Shown one piece after another: positions 1 to 6,306 of a DNA stretch of 6,820 bases. The position numbers and the translations under genes were made by a program. Position 1 is the first letter of the stretch; every line of letters begins with the position of its first letter. Under the pieces are notes generated by a model. The model searched no databases. It was not told the DNA's origin and saw only the letters and a list, made by a program, of their open reading frames with translations. The stretch is from NCBI GenBank assembly GCA_009779335.1, contig WREM01000057.1:1-6820 (forward strand), in the 5' to 3' direction. The stretch comes from Streptococcaceae bacterium. Lineage in GTDB: Bacteria; Bacillota; Bacilli; Lactobacillales; Streptococcaceae.

Positions 1-601
1 GCGTCGTAAGATAGGAATGGTCTTTCAAAATCCAGATAATCAGTTTGTAGGAGCGACGGTAGAGGATGACGTAGCCTTTGGGATGGAAAATCAAGGTATT
101 CCACGTGAAGAGATGATCGCTCGCGTGGATGAAGCCCTCCAAGCCGTCAATATGCAAGGATTCAAAGACAAGGAACCTGCTCGCTTGTCGGGCGGGCAGA
201 AACAACGTGTGGCGATTGCAGGGATTATTGCTCTTCGCCCTGAGCTCATCATTCTTGATGAAGCGACTTCTATGCTGGATCCTATGGGATGTGCAGAAAT
301 CATGTCCATTATCCGTGAAATTAAGGATAAATATCATTTAACTGTGCTTTCTATCACACATGATTTAGAAGAGGCCTCACATTCTGATCGTATTTTGGTC
401 ATGAAAAAAGGAAAAATGATTCAATCAGGAAGCCCAAGAGAGATTTTTGCAAGAGAGGAAAACATGCTGGAATTTGGTCTGGATGTCCCATTTTCAACAT
501 CTCTTGTAGAAGAATTGATGGATAAAGGACTGAAAATACCTGAAGAATATTATGACGATGAAGAACTGGCAGATTTGCTTGTAAAGATGTTAGTAAAATA
601 G
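1..601 (+). CDS. ecfA1: Energy-coupling factor transporter ATPase EcfA1, 5' end outside window
   Basis: This is one of the two ATPases that power group II ECF transporters, which import vitamins and related micronutrients. The reading frame is open from base 2, upstream of the first ATG at 17, so 199 codons of a larger gene are visible. EcfA1 proteins are usually about 280 residues, so roughly 80 residues, including Walker A, lie outside the window. Numbering the visible fragment, the Q-loop (FQNPDNQF) is at about 8-15, the ABC signature LSGGQKQR at 62-69, Walker B (LIILDE) at 82-87, the D-loop SMLDP just after it, and the switch histidine (ITHD) near 120. The FQNPDNQF Q-loop separates it from EcfA2, which has FQFPESQLF. 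It is followed 14 bases later by ecfA2. Assignment is firm from motifs and neighbours. Confidence 0.95.
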   Translation, partial: RRKIGMVFQNPDNQFVGATVEDDVAFGMENQGIPREEMIARVDEALQAVNMQGFKDKEPARLSGGQKQRVAIAGIIALRPELIILDEATSMLDPMGCAEIMSIIREIKDKYHLTVLSITHDLEEASHSDRILVMKKGKMIQSGSPREIFAREENMLEFGLDVPFSTSLVEELMDKGLKIPEEYYDDEELADLLVKMLVK

Positions 602-615
602 GATACAGAAATTAA

Positions 616-1470
616 ATGATTAAATTTGACAAGGTCAACTATACCTATCAACCCAAGACCCCATTTGCCAGTCGTGCTTTATTTGACATTGATTTGCAAG
701 TGGAATCAGGGTCATATACTGCTCTGATTGGACATACGGGTTCGGGGAAATCAACACTCATTCAACACTTGAATGGGCTTTTGCAACCCACGACTGGGAT
801 TGTAGAAGTAGATGAAATTTCCATTACTGCTGAAAGTAAGCAGAAGAATATCAAGCCTGTCCGCAAGAAAGTGGGGGTAATTTTCCAATTTCCTGAGAGC
901 CAGCTTTTTGATGAGACCGTCTTAAAAGATGTGGCATTTGGTCCGCAGAATTTTGGAGTGTCTAAAGAAGACGCAGAAAGAACAGCTAAAGAAAAACTTC
1001 TCCTTGTTGGATTATCAGAGGAGGTATTTGAGCGTTCGCCTTTTGAATTATCAGGGGGACAAATGCGTCGTGTGGCTATTGCGGGGATTTTAGCTATGGA
1101 ACCAGAAGTTTTGGTTCTTGACGAGCCTACTGCAGGGCTTGACCCCAAAGCTCGCATTGCCATGATGGAACTTTTCAAGAGTATTCATGAATCAGGGCAG
1201 ACTGTAGTCTTAGTGACTCATCTCATGGATGATGTGGCAGAGTATGCAGATTTTGTCTATCTTCTTGAAAAAGGTAAGATGATTAGTCAAGGTCAGCCTA
1301 AGCAAATTTTTCAAGAGATAGAATTTCTCAAGGCACATGAACTAGGTGTGCCTAAGGTTACAGAATTTGCTCATAAATTGGCTGAAAAAGGGATGATTTT
1401 TGATGAATGGCCAATCACACGCCAAGAATTAGTCACTCATCTTCTTGCATTAAAAGGGGGTGACTGCTGA
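616..1470 (+). CDS. ecfA2: Energy-coupling factor transporter ATPase EcfA2
   Basis: This is the second ATPase of the ECF module. It pairs with EcfA1 on the cytoplasmic face, and ATP hydrolysis moves the EcfT/S-component assembly. The protein has 284 residues, normal for the family. Walker A (GHTGSGKST) is at 39-47, the Q-loop glutamine at 91 in FQFPESQLF, the signature LSGGQMRR at 145-152, Walker B (VLVLDE) at 165-170, the D-loop GLDP at about 174-177, and the switch histidine (VTHLMDD) at 202. All catalytic elements are intact. The start at 616 gives the expected N-terminus, with the first beta strand IKFDKVNYTY. The ribosome site is weak (AGGAT, about 12 bases upstream), so coupling to ecfA1 translation is plausible. 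The stop codon shares one base with the ecfT start. Confidence 0.96.
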   Translation: MIKFDKVNYTYQPKTPFASRALFDIDLQVESGSYTALIGHTGSGKSTLIQHLNGLLQPTTGIVEVDEISITAESKQKNIKPVRKKVGVIFQFPESQLFDETVLKDVAFGPQNFGVSKEDAERTAKEKLLLVGLSEEVFERSPFELSGGQMRRVAIAGILAMEPEVLVLDEPTAGLDPKARIAMMELFKSIHESGQTVVLVTHLMDDVAEYADFVYLLEKGKMISQGQPKQIFQEIEFLKAHELGVPKVTEFAHKLAEKGMIFDEWPITRQELVTHLLALKGGDC

Positions 1471-2270
1471 TGAACTCCATGCTAATGGGGCGTTATATCC
1501 CTATAGATTCTACTATTCATCGGATGGATCCACGCAGTAAATTATTGGCTTTAATTGGATTTATCATCATTATATTTTTGGCGAACGATTGGGTAGGTTA
1601 TTCTCTTCTTTTATTCTATACTCTGATGGGGATTGGATTGTCCGGAATCAAACTTTCTTATTTTCTTAAAGGTTTAAGACCTATGCTTGCCTTGATCTTA
1701 TTTACTGTTCTTTTTCAGATGTTCTTTACACCGGGAGAGCACGTCATTTTCAAATTTTGGATTCTCACGGTTTCAACGGAGAGTCTGATTAATTCAGTTT
1801 ATATCTTCTTGCGGTTTGTATTAATTATTTTCATGTCTACCTTGTTGACCTTGAGTACCCCACCATTGACACTGGCTGATGGGATTGAAAAAGGACTCTC
1901 TCCACTTAATAAAATCAAAGTCCCTGTTCATGAATTAGGATTGATGTTGTCCATCAGCCTGAGGTTTATCCCGACTTTATTAGATGATACAACCATGATT
2001 ATGAATGCTCAAAAATCTCGTGGAATGGCATTTGGAGAGGGAAATCTTTTACAGAAGATTCGTTCCATTATTCCTGTACTCATTCCCTTATTTGTATCAA
2101 GTTTTCGCCGTGCAGATGATTTGGCAGTAGCAATGGAATCTCGTGGCTACCAAGGGGGAGAAGGACGAAGCAAATATCGCCAATTAAAATGGATGCAAAG
2201 AGATACCTTTCTACTTGTGTCCCTTCTGGTATTGGCAGGACTATTAATAGGATGGAGTAAAATAAGATGA
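1470..2270 (+). CDS. ecfT: Energy-coupling factor transporter transmembrane protein EcfT
   Basis: This is the membrane scaffold that connects the EcfA1/EcfA2 ATPases to exchangeable substrate-binding S components. It has 266 residues, the usual length. The N-terminal GRYIPIDSTIHRMDPRSKLL (7-26) is characteristic, followed by hydrophobic segments at roughly 26-58, 70-88, 108-130 and 246-262. The cytoplasmic coupling region carries the two short motifs that normally read Ala-Arg-Gly. Here both read Ser-Arg-Gly (183-185 in QKSRG and 224-226 in MESRGYQGG), with the essential arginines kept. ATG 1470 overlaps the ecfA2 stop by one base (TGATG) and has a strong Shine-Dalgarno sequence (AAGGGGGTGA, 1454-1463), so expression is probably coupled to ecfA2. 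Internal methionines at codons 4 and 6 are possible alternative starts. No S-component gene is visible nearby, which is normal for group II systems. Confidence 0.95.
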   Translation: MNSMLMGRYIPIDSTIHRMDPRSKLLALIGFIIIIFLANDWVGYSLLLFYTLMGIGLSGIKLSYFLKGLRPMLALILFTVLFQMFFTPGEHVIFKFWILTVSTESLINSVYIFLRFVLIIFMSTLLTLSTPPLTLADGIEKGLSPLNKIKVPVHELGLMLSISLRFIPTLLDDTTMIMNAQKSRGMAFGEGNLLQKIRSIIPVLIPLFVSSFRRADDLAVAMESRGYQGGEGRSKYRQLKWMQRDTFLLVSLLVLAGLLIGWSKIR

Positions 2271-2629
2271 CAGAAAAAGTGATGACACACGCTGACCATG
2301 ATGAATATCGTGAAAATATTATAAATGTAAAATTGATTGAACCCAGAGATATTGCAAACTTGGAAGATGACACCTATATCTTTTTTGGACGTGCCACCTG
2401 CCCCTATTGCCGTAAATTTGTCAAGGAAATACCAAGTATAGAGCAAGACATTTTCTATATTGATACAGAGAATACAGATTTGAATATTGAATTGCAAGCG
2501 GTGCGTGACCAGTTCGATGTCAAAACCGTTCCTACATTCATCAAAAGAAAAAGTGATGGAAGTTATAATAAATTAAATCGGGATATTAGACAAAGCATTG
2601 CTGAATTTATTGAAGAAAACAAGAATTGA
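2267..2629 (+). CDS. Thioredoxin-fold protein, bacteriocin-transport-accessory-like, CPYC motif
   Basis: This is a 120-residue protein with a thioredoxin fold and a dithiol active site, probably a cytoplasmic thiol-disulfide oxidoreductase. Strand IFFGRATCPYC contains the CPYC motif at 45-48, and VPT at 88-90 supplies the cis-proline that packs against it. The DVKTVPTFIKRKSDG stretch fits the thioredoxin beta-3/beta-4 region. No signal peptide or membrane segment is seen. It resembles small thioredoxin-like proteins of lactic acid bacteria annotated as bacteriocin transport accessory proteins, but no bacteriocin gene is nearby, so that role is unsupported. CPYC is also the usual glutaredoxin motif, though the flanks look thioredoxin-like. 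ATG 2267 overlaps the ecfT stop by four bases (ATGA), with GGAG at 2254-2257, indicating cotranscription and probable translational coupling with the ECF operon. Fold assignment is firm; function is not. Confidence 0.85.
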   Translation: MTEKVMTHADHDEYRENIINVKLIEPRDIANLEDDTYIFFGRATCPYCRKFVKEIPSIEQDIFYIDTENTDLNIELQAVRDQFDVKTVPTFIKRKSDGSYNKLNRDIRQSIAEFIEENKN

Positions 2630-2663
2630 ACTTTTGATTTTTCAGTAAAAAATTGTATAAAAA

Positions 2664-2672
2664 TGTTAAAAT
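2664..2672 (+). promoter_or_regulatory. Candidate extended -10 promoter for the glycosyltransferase gene
   Basis: TGT followed by TAAAAT (2667-2672) forms an extended -10 element in the 74-base gap after the thioredoxin-like gene. I find no good -35 hexamer at 16-18 bases. The predicted start near 2679 would leave a leader of about 25 bases before ATG 2704. No convincing terminator separates it from the operon upstream, so readthrough is possible. Confidence 0.5.
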
Positions 2673-2703
2673 AGTAATTATTTAAAATTAGAATGGAAAA
2701 GTT

Positions 2704-3768
2704 ATGACTAACTGGATTACAAAGCTAGTTTCTCCTGATACTCGATTTGAAGAAACAACGGCATATATGCTCATGGGAAGTAATATTGTTCGTGAAGCAG
2801 TAGAAATAGGATTCAAAGAAATACCCATTTCACTTTCTTTAGACGCATATTTTGCTAACGCACCAGATAAAAGAGCTGCTGTTATCGCTTCGCTCCTTGA
2901 CCCTGTGAAGCCTGGAGACACTGTATTTGTTCAATTTCCCTTCTTTATGCATATTAATTTTCAAGCAGAGTTCTTTTCCTACATCAAAGAAAATCGAAAA
3001 GCAAAGGCAGTTGCAATCGTTCACGATGTAATGGAGTATATGTCGGGCAGAACAGATTATAATGTAGATAATAGCTTTGAGTTATCATGGCTGGCCAATA
3101 AATTTGATTTGATTATTGCACACAATGAGAAATTTGCAAAGCGTCTTAAGGACGATGAAATAAATTTACCTATGGTTTCTCTTCATCTTTTTGATTATCC
3201 TCATGATGCTCCCTTAAAAGAAAAGAGATTCAAACGACAAATCTATTATCCTTCAGGCAGATATGCTGATCATATTGACTATAATGGAAAAACTACCTTG
3301 AAAATTATTTCGAAGTTTGAATATGATTTTTCAGATAGACCTAATATTGAGGCTATTGATTCTATGACTTCAAAAGAAATCTTAACCTATATGGATGGTG
3401 GGTTTGGATTAGTTAATAGCAACAATATTTCAGAAAATCAATTTCCTGCACAGAGAGAATATTTTCAGTATAATAATCCAACCAAGCTTTCTACTTACAT
3501 TGCAGCGGGATTGCCATTCATTATTCCAGCGACCTCTGCTCATGTAAATTGGGTGAAAGAAGCAGGTATTGGTTTGGTTGTTGATGATCTTAATGATATA
3601 GACGGTATCTTAGATGGAATGACCGAAGAAGACTACGATCAAATGATTGAGAATATCAAACCTTGGCAAAAAGCTATTCGAAGTGGGTTCTTTACACGAC
3701 GTGCCTTGACATTAGCGTTAAACTCCGTTGAATTAGGGTTTGATGAAGGTTTGATTCAATTCGATTAA
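2704..3768 (+). CDS. Gtf3-like GT-B glycosyltransferase
   Basis: This is a 354-residue, apparently soluble glycosyltransferase. The C-terminal half has the hallmark pattern of the Gtf3-like (streptococcal glucosyltransferase 3) family: GGFGLVNSN at 232-240, then YNNPTKLSTYIAAGLPFIIP at 256-275, where the NP-K-S-YIAAGLP core forms the nucleotide-sugar binding region. The N-terminal Rossmann-like half includes GDTVFVQFPF (71-80) and VAIVHDVMEYM (103-113), whose His-Asp is typical. Relatives transfer glucose to GlcNAc on serine-rich adhesins or act in cell-surface glycan synthesis; others are labelled galactofuranosyltransferases. The donor and acceptor cannot be read from this sequence. Many relatives have GLVW-D-G where this protein has GLVNSN, so its sugar preference may differ. 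ATG 2704 is preceded only by a weak ribosome site (ATGGAAAA). It stands alone, with no adhesin, Gtf1/Gtf2 or glycan cluster within the window. Confidence 0.82.
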   Translation: MTNWITKLVSPDTRFEETTAYMLMGSNIVREAVEIGFKEIPISLSLDAYFANAPDKRAAVIASLLDPVKPGDTVFVQFPFFMHINFQAEFFSYIKENRKAKAVAIVHDVMEYMSGRTDYNVDNSFELSWLANKFDLIIAHNEKFAKRLKDDEINLPMVSLHLFDYPHDAPLKEKRFKRQIYYPSGRYADHIDYNGKTTLKIISKFEYDFSDRPNIEAIDSMTSKEILTYMDGGFGLVNSNNISENQFPAQREYFQYNNPTKLSTYIAAGLPFIIPATSAHVNWVKEAGIGLVVDDLNDIDGILDGMTEEDYDQMIENIKPWQKAIRSGFFTRRALTLALNSVELGFDEGLIQFD

Positions 3769-3804
3769 AAATAATATATTAGTAATAAGCTTTTACGGGA
3801 GTTC

Positions 3805-3833
3805 TTGACAGCTTTGCTTAAATCTGTTATACT
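3805..3833 (+). promoter_or_regulatory. rpsD promoter, near-consensus sigma-A type
   Basis: A perfect -35 TTGACA (3805-3810), a 17-base spacer and a -10 TATACT (3828-3833), with an upstream TG one base before it (extended -10), make a very strong housekeeping promoter. Transcription should start near 3840. This fits a highly expressed ribosomal protein gene. Confidence 0.9.
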
Positions 3834-3839
3834 TATAGA

Positions 3840-3987
3840 GTTGAATTTGCAGCCACAAGATAGAAAGCTCGTCAACATTATCCTTAGTTATCATGTAACC
3901 TAAGCTGTAAGGCGAAAAGGATAATGCACGAATTCAAAGCTTGTAATACAGATTCTCCATTATAAAAATCAAAGGAGACATCACATT
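3840..3987 (+). promoter_or_regulatory. Structured rpsD leader, probable S4 autoregulatory element
   Basis: The stretch between the predicted start and the rpsD ATG is about 148 bases and has no gene. It folds around an outer helix, 3841-3847 (TTGAATT) with 3931-3937 (AATTCAA), extended by TGC 3848-3850 with GCA 3926-3928 (C3876 competes for G3926). An inner perfect 10-bp helix pairs 3876-3885 (CATTATCCTT) with 3917-3926 (AAGGATAATG). A small apical hairpin forms at 3887-3899 (GTTA with TAAC). AAGCT 3865-3869 could pair with AGCTT 3938-3942 as a pseudoknot. Downstream, TCTCC 3954-3958 is complementary to GGAGA 3974-3978, which overlaps the Shine-Dalgarno sequence. In Firmicutes, S4 is known to bind its own rpsD leader to repress translation. 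The folding here is by eye and the mechanism is inferred. No intrinsic terminator is visible in the leader, so control would act on translation. Confidence 0.75.
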
Positions 3988-4599
3988 ATGTCACGCTACA
4001 CAGGTCCATCATGGAAACAATCTCGTCGTTACGGGATTTCACTTACAGGTTCTGGAAAAGAACTTTCACGTCGTAACTATGTACCAGGTCAACACGGTCC
4101 AAATAACCGTTCAAAACTTTCTGAGTACGGTTTACAACTTGCTGAAAAGCAAAAACTTCGTTTCACTTATGGAATGTCAGAACGTCAATTCCGTAATCTA
4201 TACGTGCAAGCCACTAAAATTAAAGGTGGAACACTTGGTTTCAACTTCATGACATTGCTTGAACGTCGTTTGGATAATGTGGTTTACCGTCTAGGTCTTG
4301 CGACTACTCGTCGTCAAGCACGTCAATTTGTAAATCACGGGCATATTCTTGTTGATGGGAAACGTGTAGATATTCCTTCATATCGTGTATCTGAAGGGCA
4401 AGTAATCACAGTACGTGAAAAATCAATCAAAGTCCCTGCAATCCTTGAAGCTGTTGAAGCAACTAAAGGACGTCCCAACTTTGTATCATTTGATTCAGAA
4501 AAATTGGAAGGTTCACTCGTTCGTTTGCCTGAACGTGAAGAAATCAACCCAGAAATCAACGAAGCCCTTATCGTCGAATTCTACAACAAACAAATGTAA
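3988..4599 (+). CDS. rpsD: 30S ribosomal protein S4
   Basis: S4 is a primary 16S rRNA-binding protein that nucleates assembly of the 30S body, and it commonly represses its own synthesis. The protein is 203 residues, full length. The N-terminal domain starts MSRYTGPSWKQSRR and contains YVPGQHGPNNRSKLSEYG (31-48). The S4 RNA-binding domain begins at about 93 (RRLDNVVYRLGLATTRRQAR) and continues through VNHGHILVDGKRVDIPSYRV (115-134). The zinc-binding cysteines found in some S4 proteins are absent, so this is the zinc-free form. ATG 3988 follows a strong AAAGGAG (3971-3977) at ten bases. Arginine is nearly always CGT, and codon choice is more biased than in its neighbours, as expected for high expression. 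It is monocistronic, between its own promoter and a terminator. Confidence 0.99.
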   Translation: MSRYTGPSWKQSRRYGISLTGSGKELSRRNYVPGQHGPNNRSKLSEYGLQLAEKQKLRFTYGMSERQFRNLYVQATKIKGGTLGFNFMTLLERRLDNVVYRLGLATTRRQARQFVNHGHILVDGKRVDIPSYRVSEGQVITVREKSIKVPAILEAVEATKGRPNFVSFDSEKLEGSLVRLPEREEINPEINEALIVEFYNKQM

Positions 4600-4608
4600 T
4601 AGATTAAT

Positions 4609-4638
4609 ACTCAGAATTTTCATAATTCTGAGTTTTTT
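4609..4638 (+). terminator. Intrinsic terminator of rpsD
   Basis: A perfect 10-bp stem pairs ACTCAGAATT (4609-4618) with AATTCTGAGT (4624-4633) around a 5-base loop, followed by a run of T (4633-4638). It lies 9 bases after the rpsD stop. Confidence 0.93.
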
Positions 4639-4646
4639 AATACTTG

Positions 4647-4655
4647 TGGTATAGT
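4647..4655 (+). promoter_or_regulatory. Extended -10 promoter of the acyltransferase gene, leaderless geometry
   Basis: TGG followed by TATAGT (4650-4655) forms an extended -10 element. Only six bases separate it from ATG 4662, so the expected start base coincides with the A of the start codon. The best -35 is poor (TTCTGA, 4626-4631, 18-base spacer) and lies inside the rpsD terminator stem. Confidence 0.6.
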
Positions 4656-4661
4656 ATTAGA

Positions 4662-5642
4662 ATGAAAAGCAGAAAAAATTATGATTTGATTGATTTCATT
4701 AAAGTTGTTTTAGCACTATCTATTGTGGGTATACACATGAATGTACCTCTACTGAATTGGATAGGTCGTATAGGGGTTCCCTTTTTCTTTAGTGCTTCTG
4801 GCTTTTTCTTTTTTAAGAAATACGATAAAGAAGATAGTCTAGGACAAATTCAACTGCTTAAAAATTATTGTTTAAGGATTTTTAGACTTTGGATTTTTTG
4901 GATTATTGTTAACTCTCCTTGGCTATTGTTAGATGTATGGCACAGTCATTTTAAGATGATTTTATTGATTGGTTTTTGGTTGAAACTGATATTATTTGGC
5001 TGGATAGAGGTATTTCCTATTGGATGGTTCTTGATTGCCAGTATCTTTGGGATGATTATTGTAACTCAGCTTTTGAAATGTGTAGAACTAAAATACATTA
5101 TTTTATTGGGTTTAATCATAGAAGTAGGGCTGATTATTTATAATCCTATTCTTGATGCAGGGCTGAGTTTGGGATCATCTGAAACGGCTTTGCGTACTAT
5201 TTTATATCTGGCACTAGGGTGTATGTTTGCAAGATATGAGATGAAAATTAAAATCCCTCACGCTAGACCCTTATTCTTTATTCTATTATTTTTGAATTTT
5301 ATAGAATTTAGTTTATTTAATGAAAAGATAGTGAATTTATCATTGATAGGGTTAGTTATTGTACTTTTCTATCTTGCCATGAAATCTGGATTTTCAATGC
5401 AAAATGCGACCAATATGAGGAAATTATCCACCTACATCTACCCTGCCCAATCTATCGCTATTCAGCTGTCTGTTTGGGTAATGAGCCATCTTATTCATAA
5501 GCCTATTGACTTTATGATGAGCGGTCTATTCATTATCTTCTCCAGCTTTATATTGACAATTGTTCTTATATTTGTCAGTTATTCTCTTATAAGAAGGATG
5601 ATGAAAGTGTCACGATTAGAGTGGTTGAAATATTCAATGTAA
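4662..5642 (+). CDS. Acyltransferase-3 family membrane protein
   Basis: This is a 326-residue polytopic membrane protein of the acyltransferase-3 (OafA/WecH-like) family, whose members move acyl groups, often acetyl, onto cell-surface sugars or other acceptors. The N-terminus shows the family pattern: YDLIDFIKVVLALSIVGIH with the conserved histidine at 25, then RIGVPFFFSASGFFFF, with arginine 36 and the VP-FF-SG motif at 39-47. About ten hydrophobic segments follow, up to residue 310. Near the C-terminus, STYIYPAQSIAI (256-267) occupies the place where many relatives have an (I/L)Y-x-x-H motif, but no histidine is present. The substrate cannot be deduced. An in-frame TTG at 4644 would add six residues, but ATG 4662 gives the better N-terminus. 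Neither start has a Shine-Dalgarno sequence, and the -10 element sits directly upstream, suggesting a leaderless mRNA. The gene is flanked by terminators on both sides. Confidence 0.85.
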   Translation: MKSRKNYDLIDFIKVVLALSIVGIHMNVPLLNWIGRIGVPFFFSASGFFFFKKYDKEDSLGQIQLLKNYCLRIFRLWIFWIIVNSPWLLLDVWHSHFKMILLIGFWLKLILFGWIEVFPIGWFLIASIFGMIIVTQLLKCVELKYIILLGLIIEVGLIIYNPILDAGLSLGSSETALRTILYLALGCMFARYEMKIKIPHARPLFFILLFLNFIEFSLFNEKIVNLSLIGLVIVLFYLAMKSGFSMQNATNMRKLSTYIYPAQSIAIQLSVWVMSHLIHKPIDFMMSGLFIIFSSFILTIVLIFVSYSLIRRMMKVSRLEWLKYSM

Positions 5643-5651
5643 TATAAAATA

Positions 5652-5684
5652 AAAATTCCAGCAAAGCTAGAATTTTATTTTTTT
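5652..5684. terminator. Bidirectional terminator between acyltransferase and tetR genes
   Basis: AAAATTC (5652-5658) pairs with GAATTTT (5670-5676), and AGC 5660-5662 with GCT 5666-5668, around an AAA loop with one internal C-A mismatch. A T run follows on the plus strand (5678-5684) and an A-rich stretch precedes it (5644-5655), giving T runs in both directions. The hairpin overlaps the last two bases of the tetR stop codon. Confidence 0.85.
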
Positions 5685-6268
5685 ATATCAGGAGAATCTG
5701 CCTTGTATTCAGCTTTTACCATATTGTTAATAGGAAGAGAGACAAGTTGTAAAAATTGATTCTTGAATGTTTCAGGGGGTTGGGGGTGTTCTTCGGATAA
5801 CCATGTAGAAATAATAGCAAAGGCTTGTTTGATAGCAAGCTTAACCAAAAAAGCCTGAGAAAGACCATTCCTTTCTTCGTTTATGATGAGATAAGGAATG
5901 ACCCAATTTGCATACTGGGCTTCCAAATAACGTTCCCATGAAGGATCCATCGAAGTGGTATAAAGGGTACGTAGCCACTCTCGATGTTTGTAGAGTAAAG
6001 GAAGAACCTCGTTAGCAAAGATGACTAAAGGAGATTGGCCTACTGTAGGTTCGAACTGTTGCAGAACATCTATGATTTCAGAGGTAATTTCCTTATGAAT
6101 ATCTTCTATAATATCTTCTGTATTTCGATAATGCTTCTTATAGATGGTTTGTCTTGAAACACCGGCTTCCTTTGCGATTTCAGATAGGGTAATACTTGAT
6201 TTTTGTGGATATTTCAAAGCCATTCTGAAATAAGCGTTGATGATTTTTTCTCTTGTTCCTAATACCAT
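5675..6268 (-). CDS. TetR/AcrR-family transcriptional regulator
   Basis: This is a 197-residue one-component repressor of TetR type. Residues 5-60 form the DNA-binding domain (TREKIINAYFRMA, then ITLSEIAKEAGVSRQTIY at 26-43). The remaining helical domain, with WLSEEHPQPPETFKNQFLQL near 156-175, should bind a ligand and dimerise; the ligand is unknown. After the recognition helix the sequence reads TIYKKHYRNTEDI, one residue longer than the common TFYxHFxxKE pattern. It is divergent from the YhgE/Pip-type gene, and inverted repeats cover its own promoter, so it probably represses both itself and that gene. ATG is at 6268-6266; the next in-frame ATG, codon 16, would remove part of helix 1. No Shine-Dalgarno sequence precedes the start and the -10 box ends 9 bases away, suggesting a leaderless or nearly leaderless mRNA. 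It ends at the shared terminator. Confidence 0.92.
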   Translation of the reverse strand: MVLGTREKIINAYFRMALKYPQKSSITLSEIAKEAGVSRQTIYKKHYRNTEDIIEDIHKEITSEIIDVLQQFEPTVGQSPLVIFANEVLPLLYKHREWLRTLYTTSMDPSWERYLEAQYANWVIPYLIINEERNGLSQAFLVKLAIKQAFAIISTWLSEEHPQPPETFKNQFLQLVSLPINNMVKAEYKADSPDIKK

Positions 6269-6277
6269 AATGATAGT

Positions 6278-6306
6278 ATTATATTAAAAAATTGACATAT
6301 TGTCAA
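6278..6306 (-). promoter_or_regulatory. Consensus sigma-A promoter of tetR
   Basis: Reading the minus strand, -35 TTGACA (6306-6301), a 17-base spacer and -10 TATAAT (6283-6278) match consensus exactly. Transcription should start near 6271, about three bases before the ATG at 6268. The -35 box is the right half of inverted repeat 6292-6306, so a bound repressor would block polymerase. Confidence 0.88.
6292..6306. promoter_or_regulatory. Probable TetR operator 1
   Basis: TTGACA-TAT-TGTCAA is a perfect inverted repeat with 6-bp arms and a 3-bp centre. It covers the tetR -35 box. Its left half is also TTGACA on the plus strand, so the site could control promoters in both directions. A palindrome of this size in front of a divergent TetR gene is the usual form of the regulator's own operator; the link is inferred from position. 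Confidence 0.8.

Noticed and set aside
762..1178. Long minus-strand open frame inside ecfA2, and similar ones in ecfA1, ecfT, the glycosyltransferase gene and rpsD.
   Set aside because: They lie antisense to well-supported genes, have no ribosome site or recognisable motifs, and reflect the codon bias of the real gene.
2147..2629. A bacteriocin system, suggested by the thioredoxin-like gene's similarity to bacteriocin accessory proteins.
   Set aside because: There is no double-glycine leader peptide, immunity gene or dedicated ABC exporter in the window.
2634..2660. T-run/A-run inverted repeat after the thioredoxin-like gene as a terminator.
   Set aside because: The possible stem is only A-T pairs with almost no G or C, so it would be too weak.
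3821..3954. AATCTGT (3821-3827) is complementary to ACAGATT (3948-3954), suggesting a long-range rpsD leader helix.
   Set aside because: The first copy lies upstream of the predicted transcription start, within the promoter spacer, so it would not be in the RNA.
4415..4654. Plus-strand open frame overlapping the end of rpsD and its terminator.
   Set aside because: It is out of frame with rpsD, runs through the terminator hairpin and encodes low-complexity sequence; it is a shadow frame.
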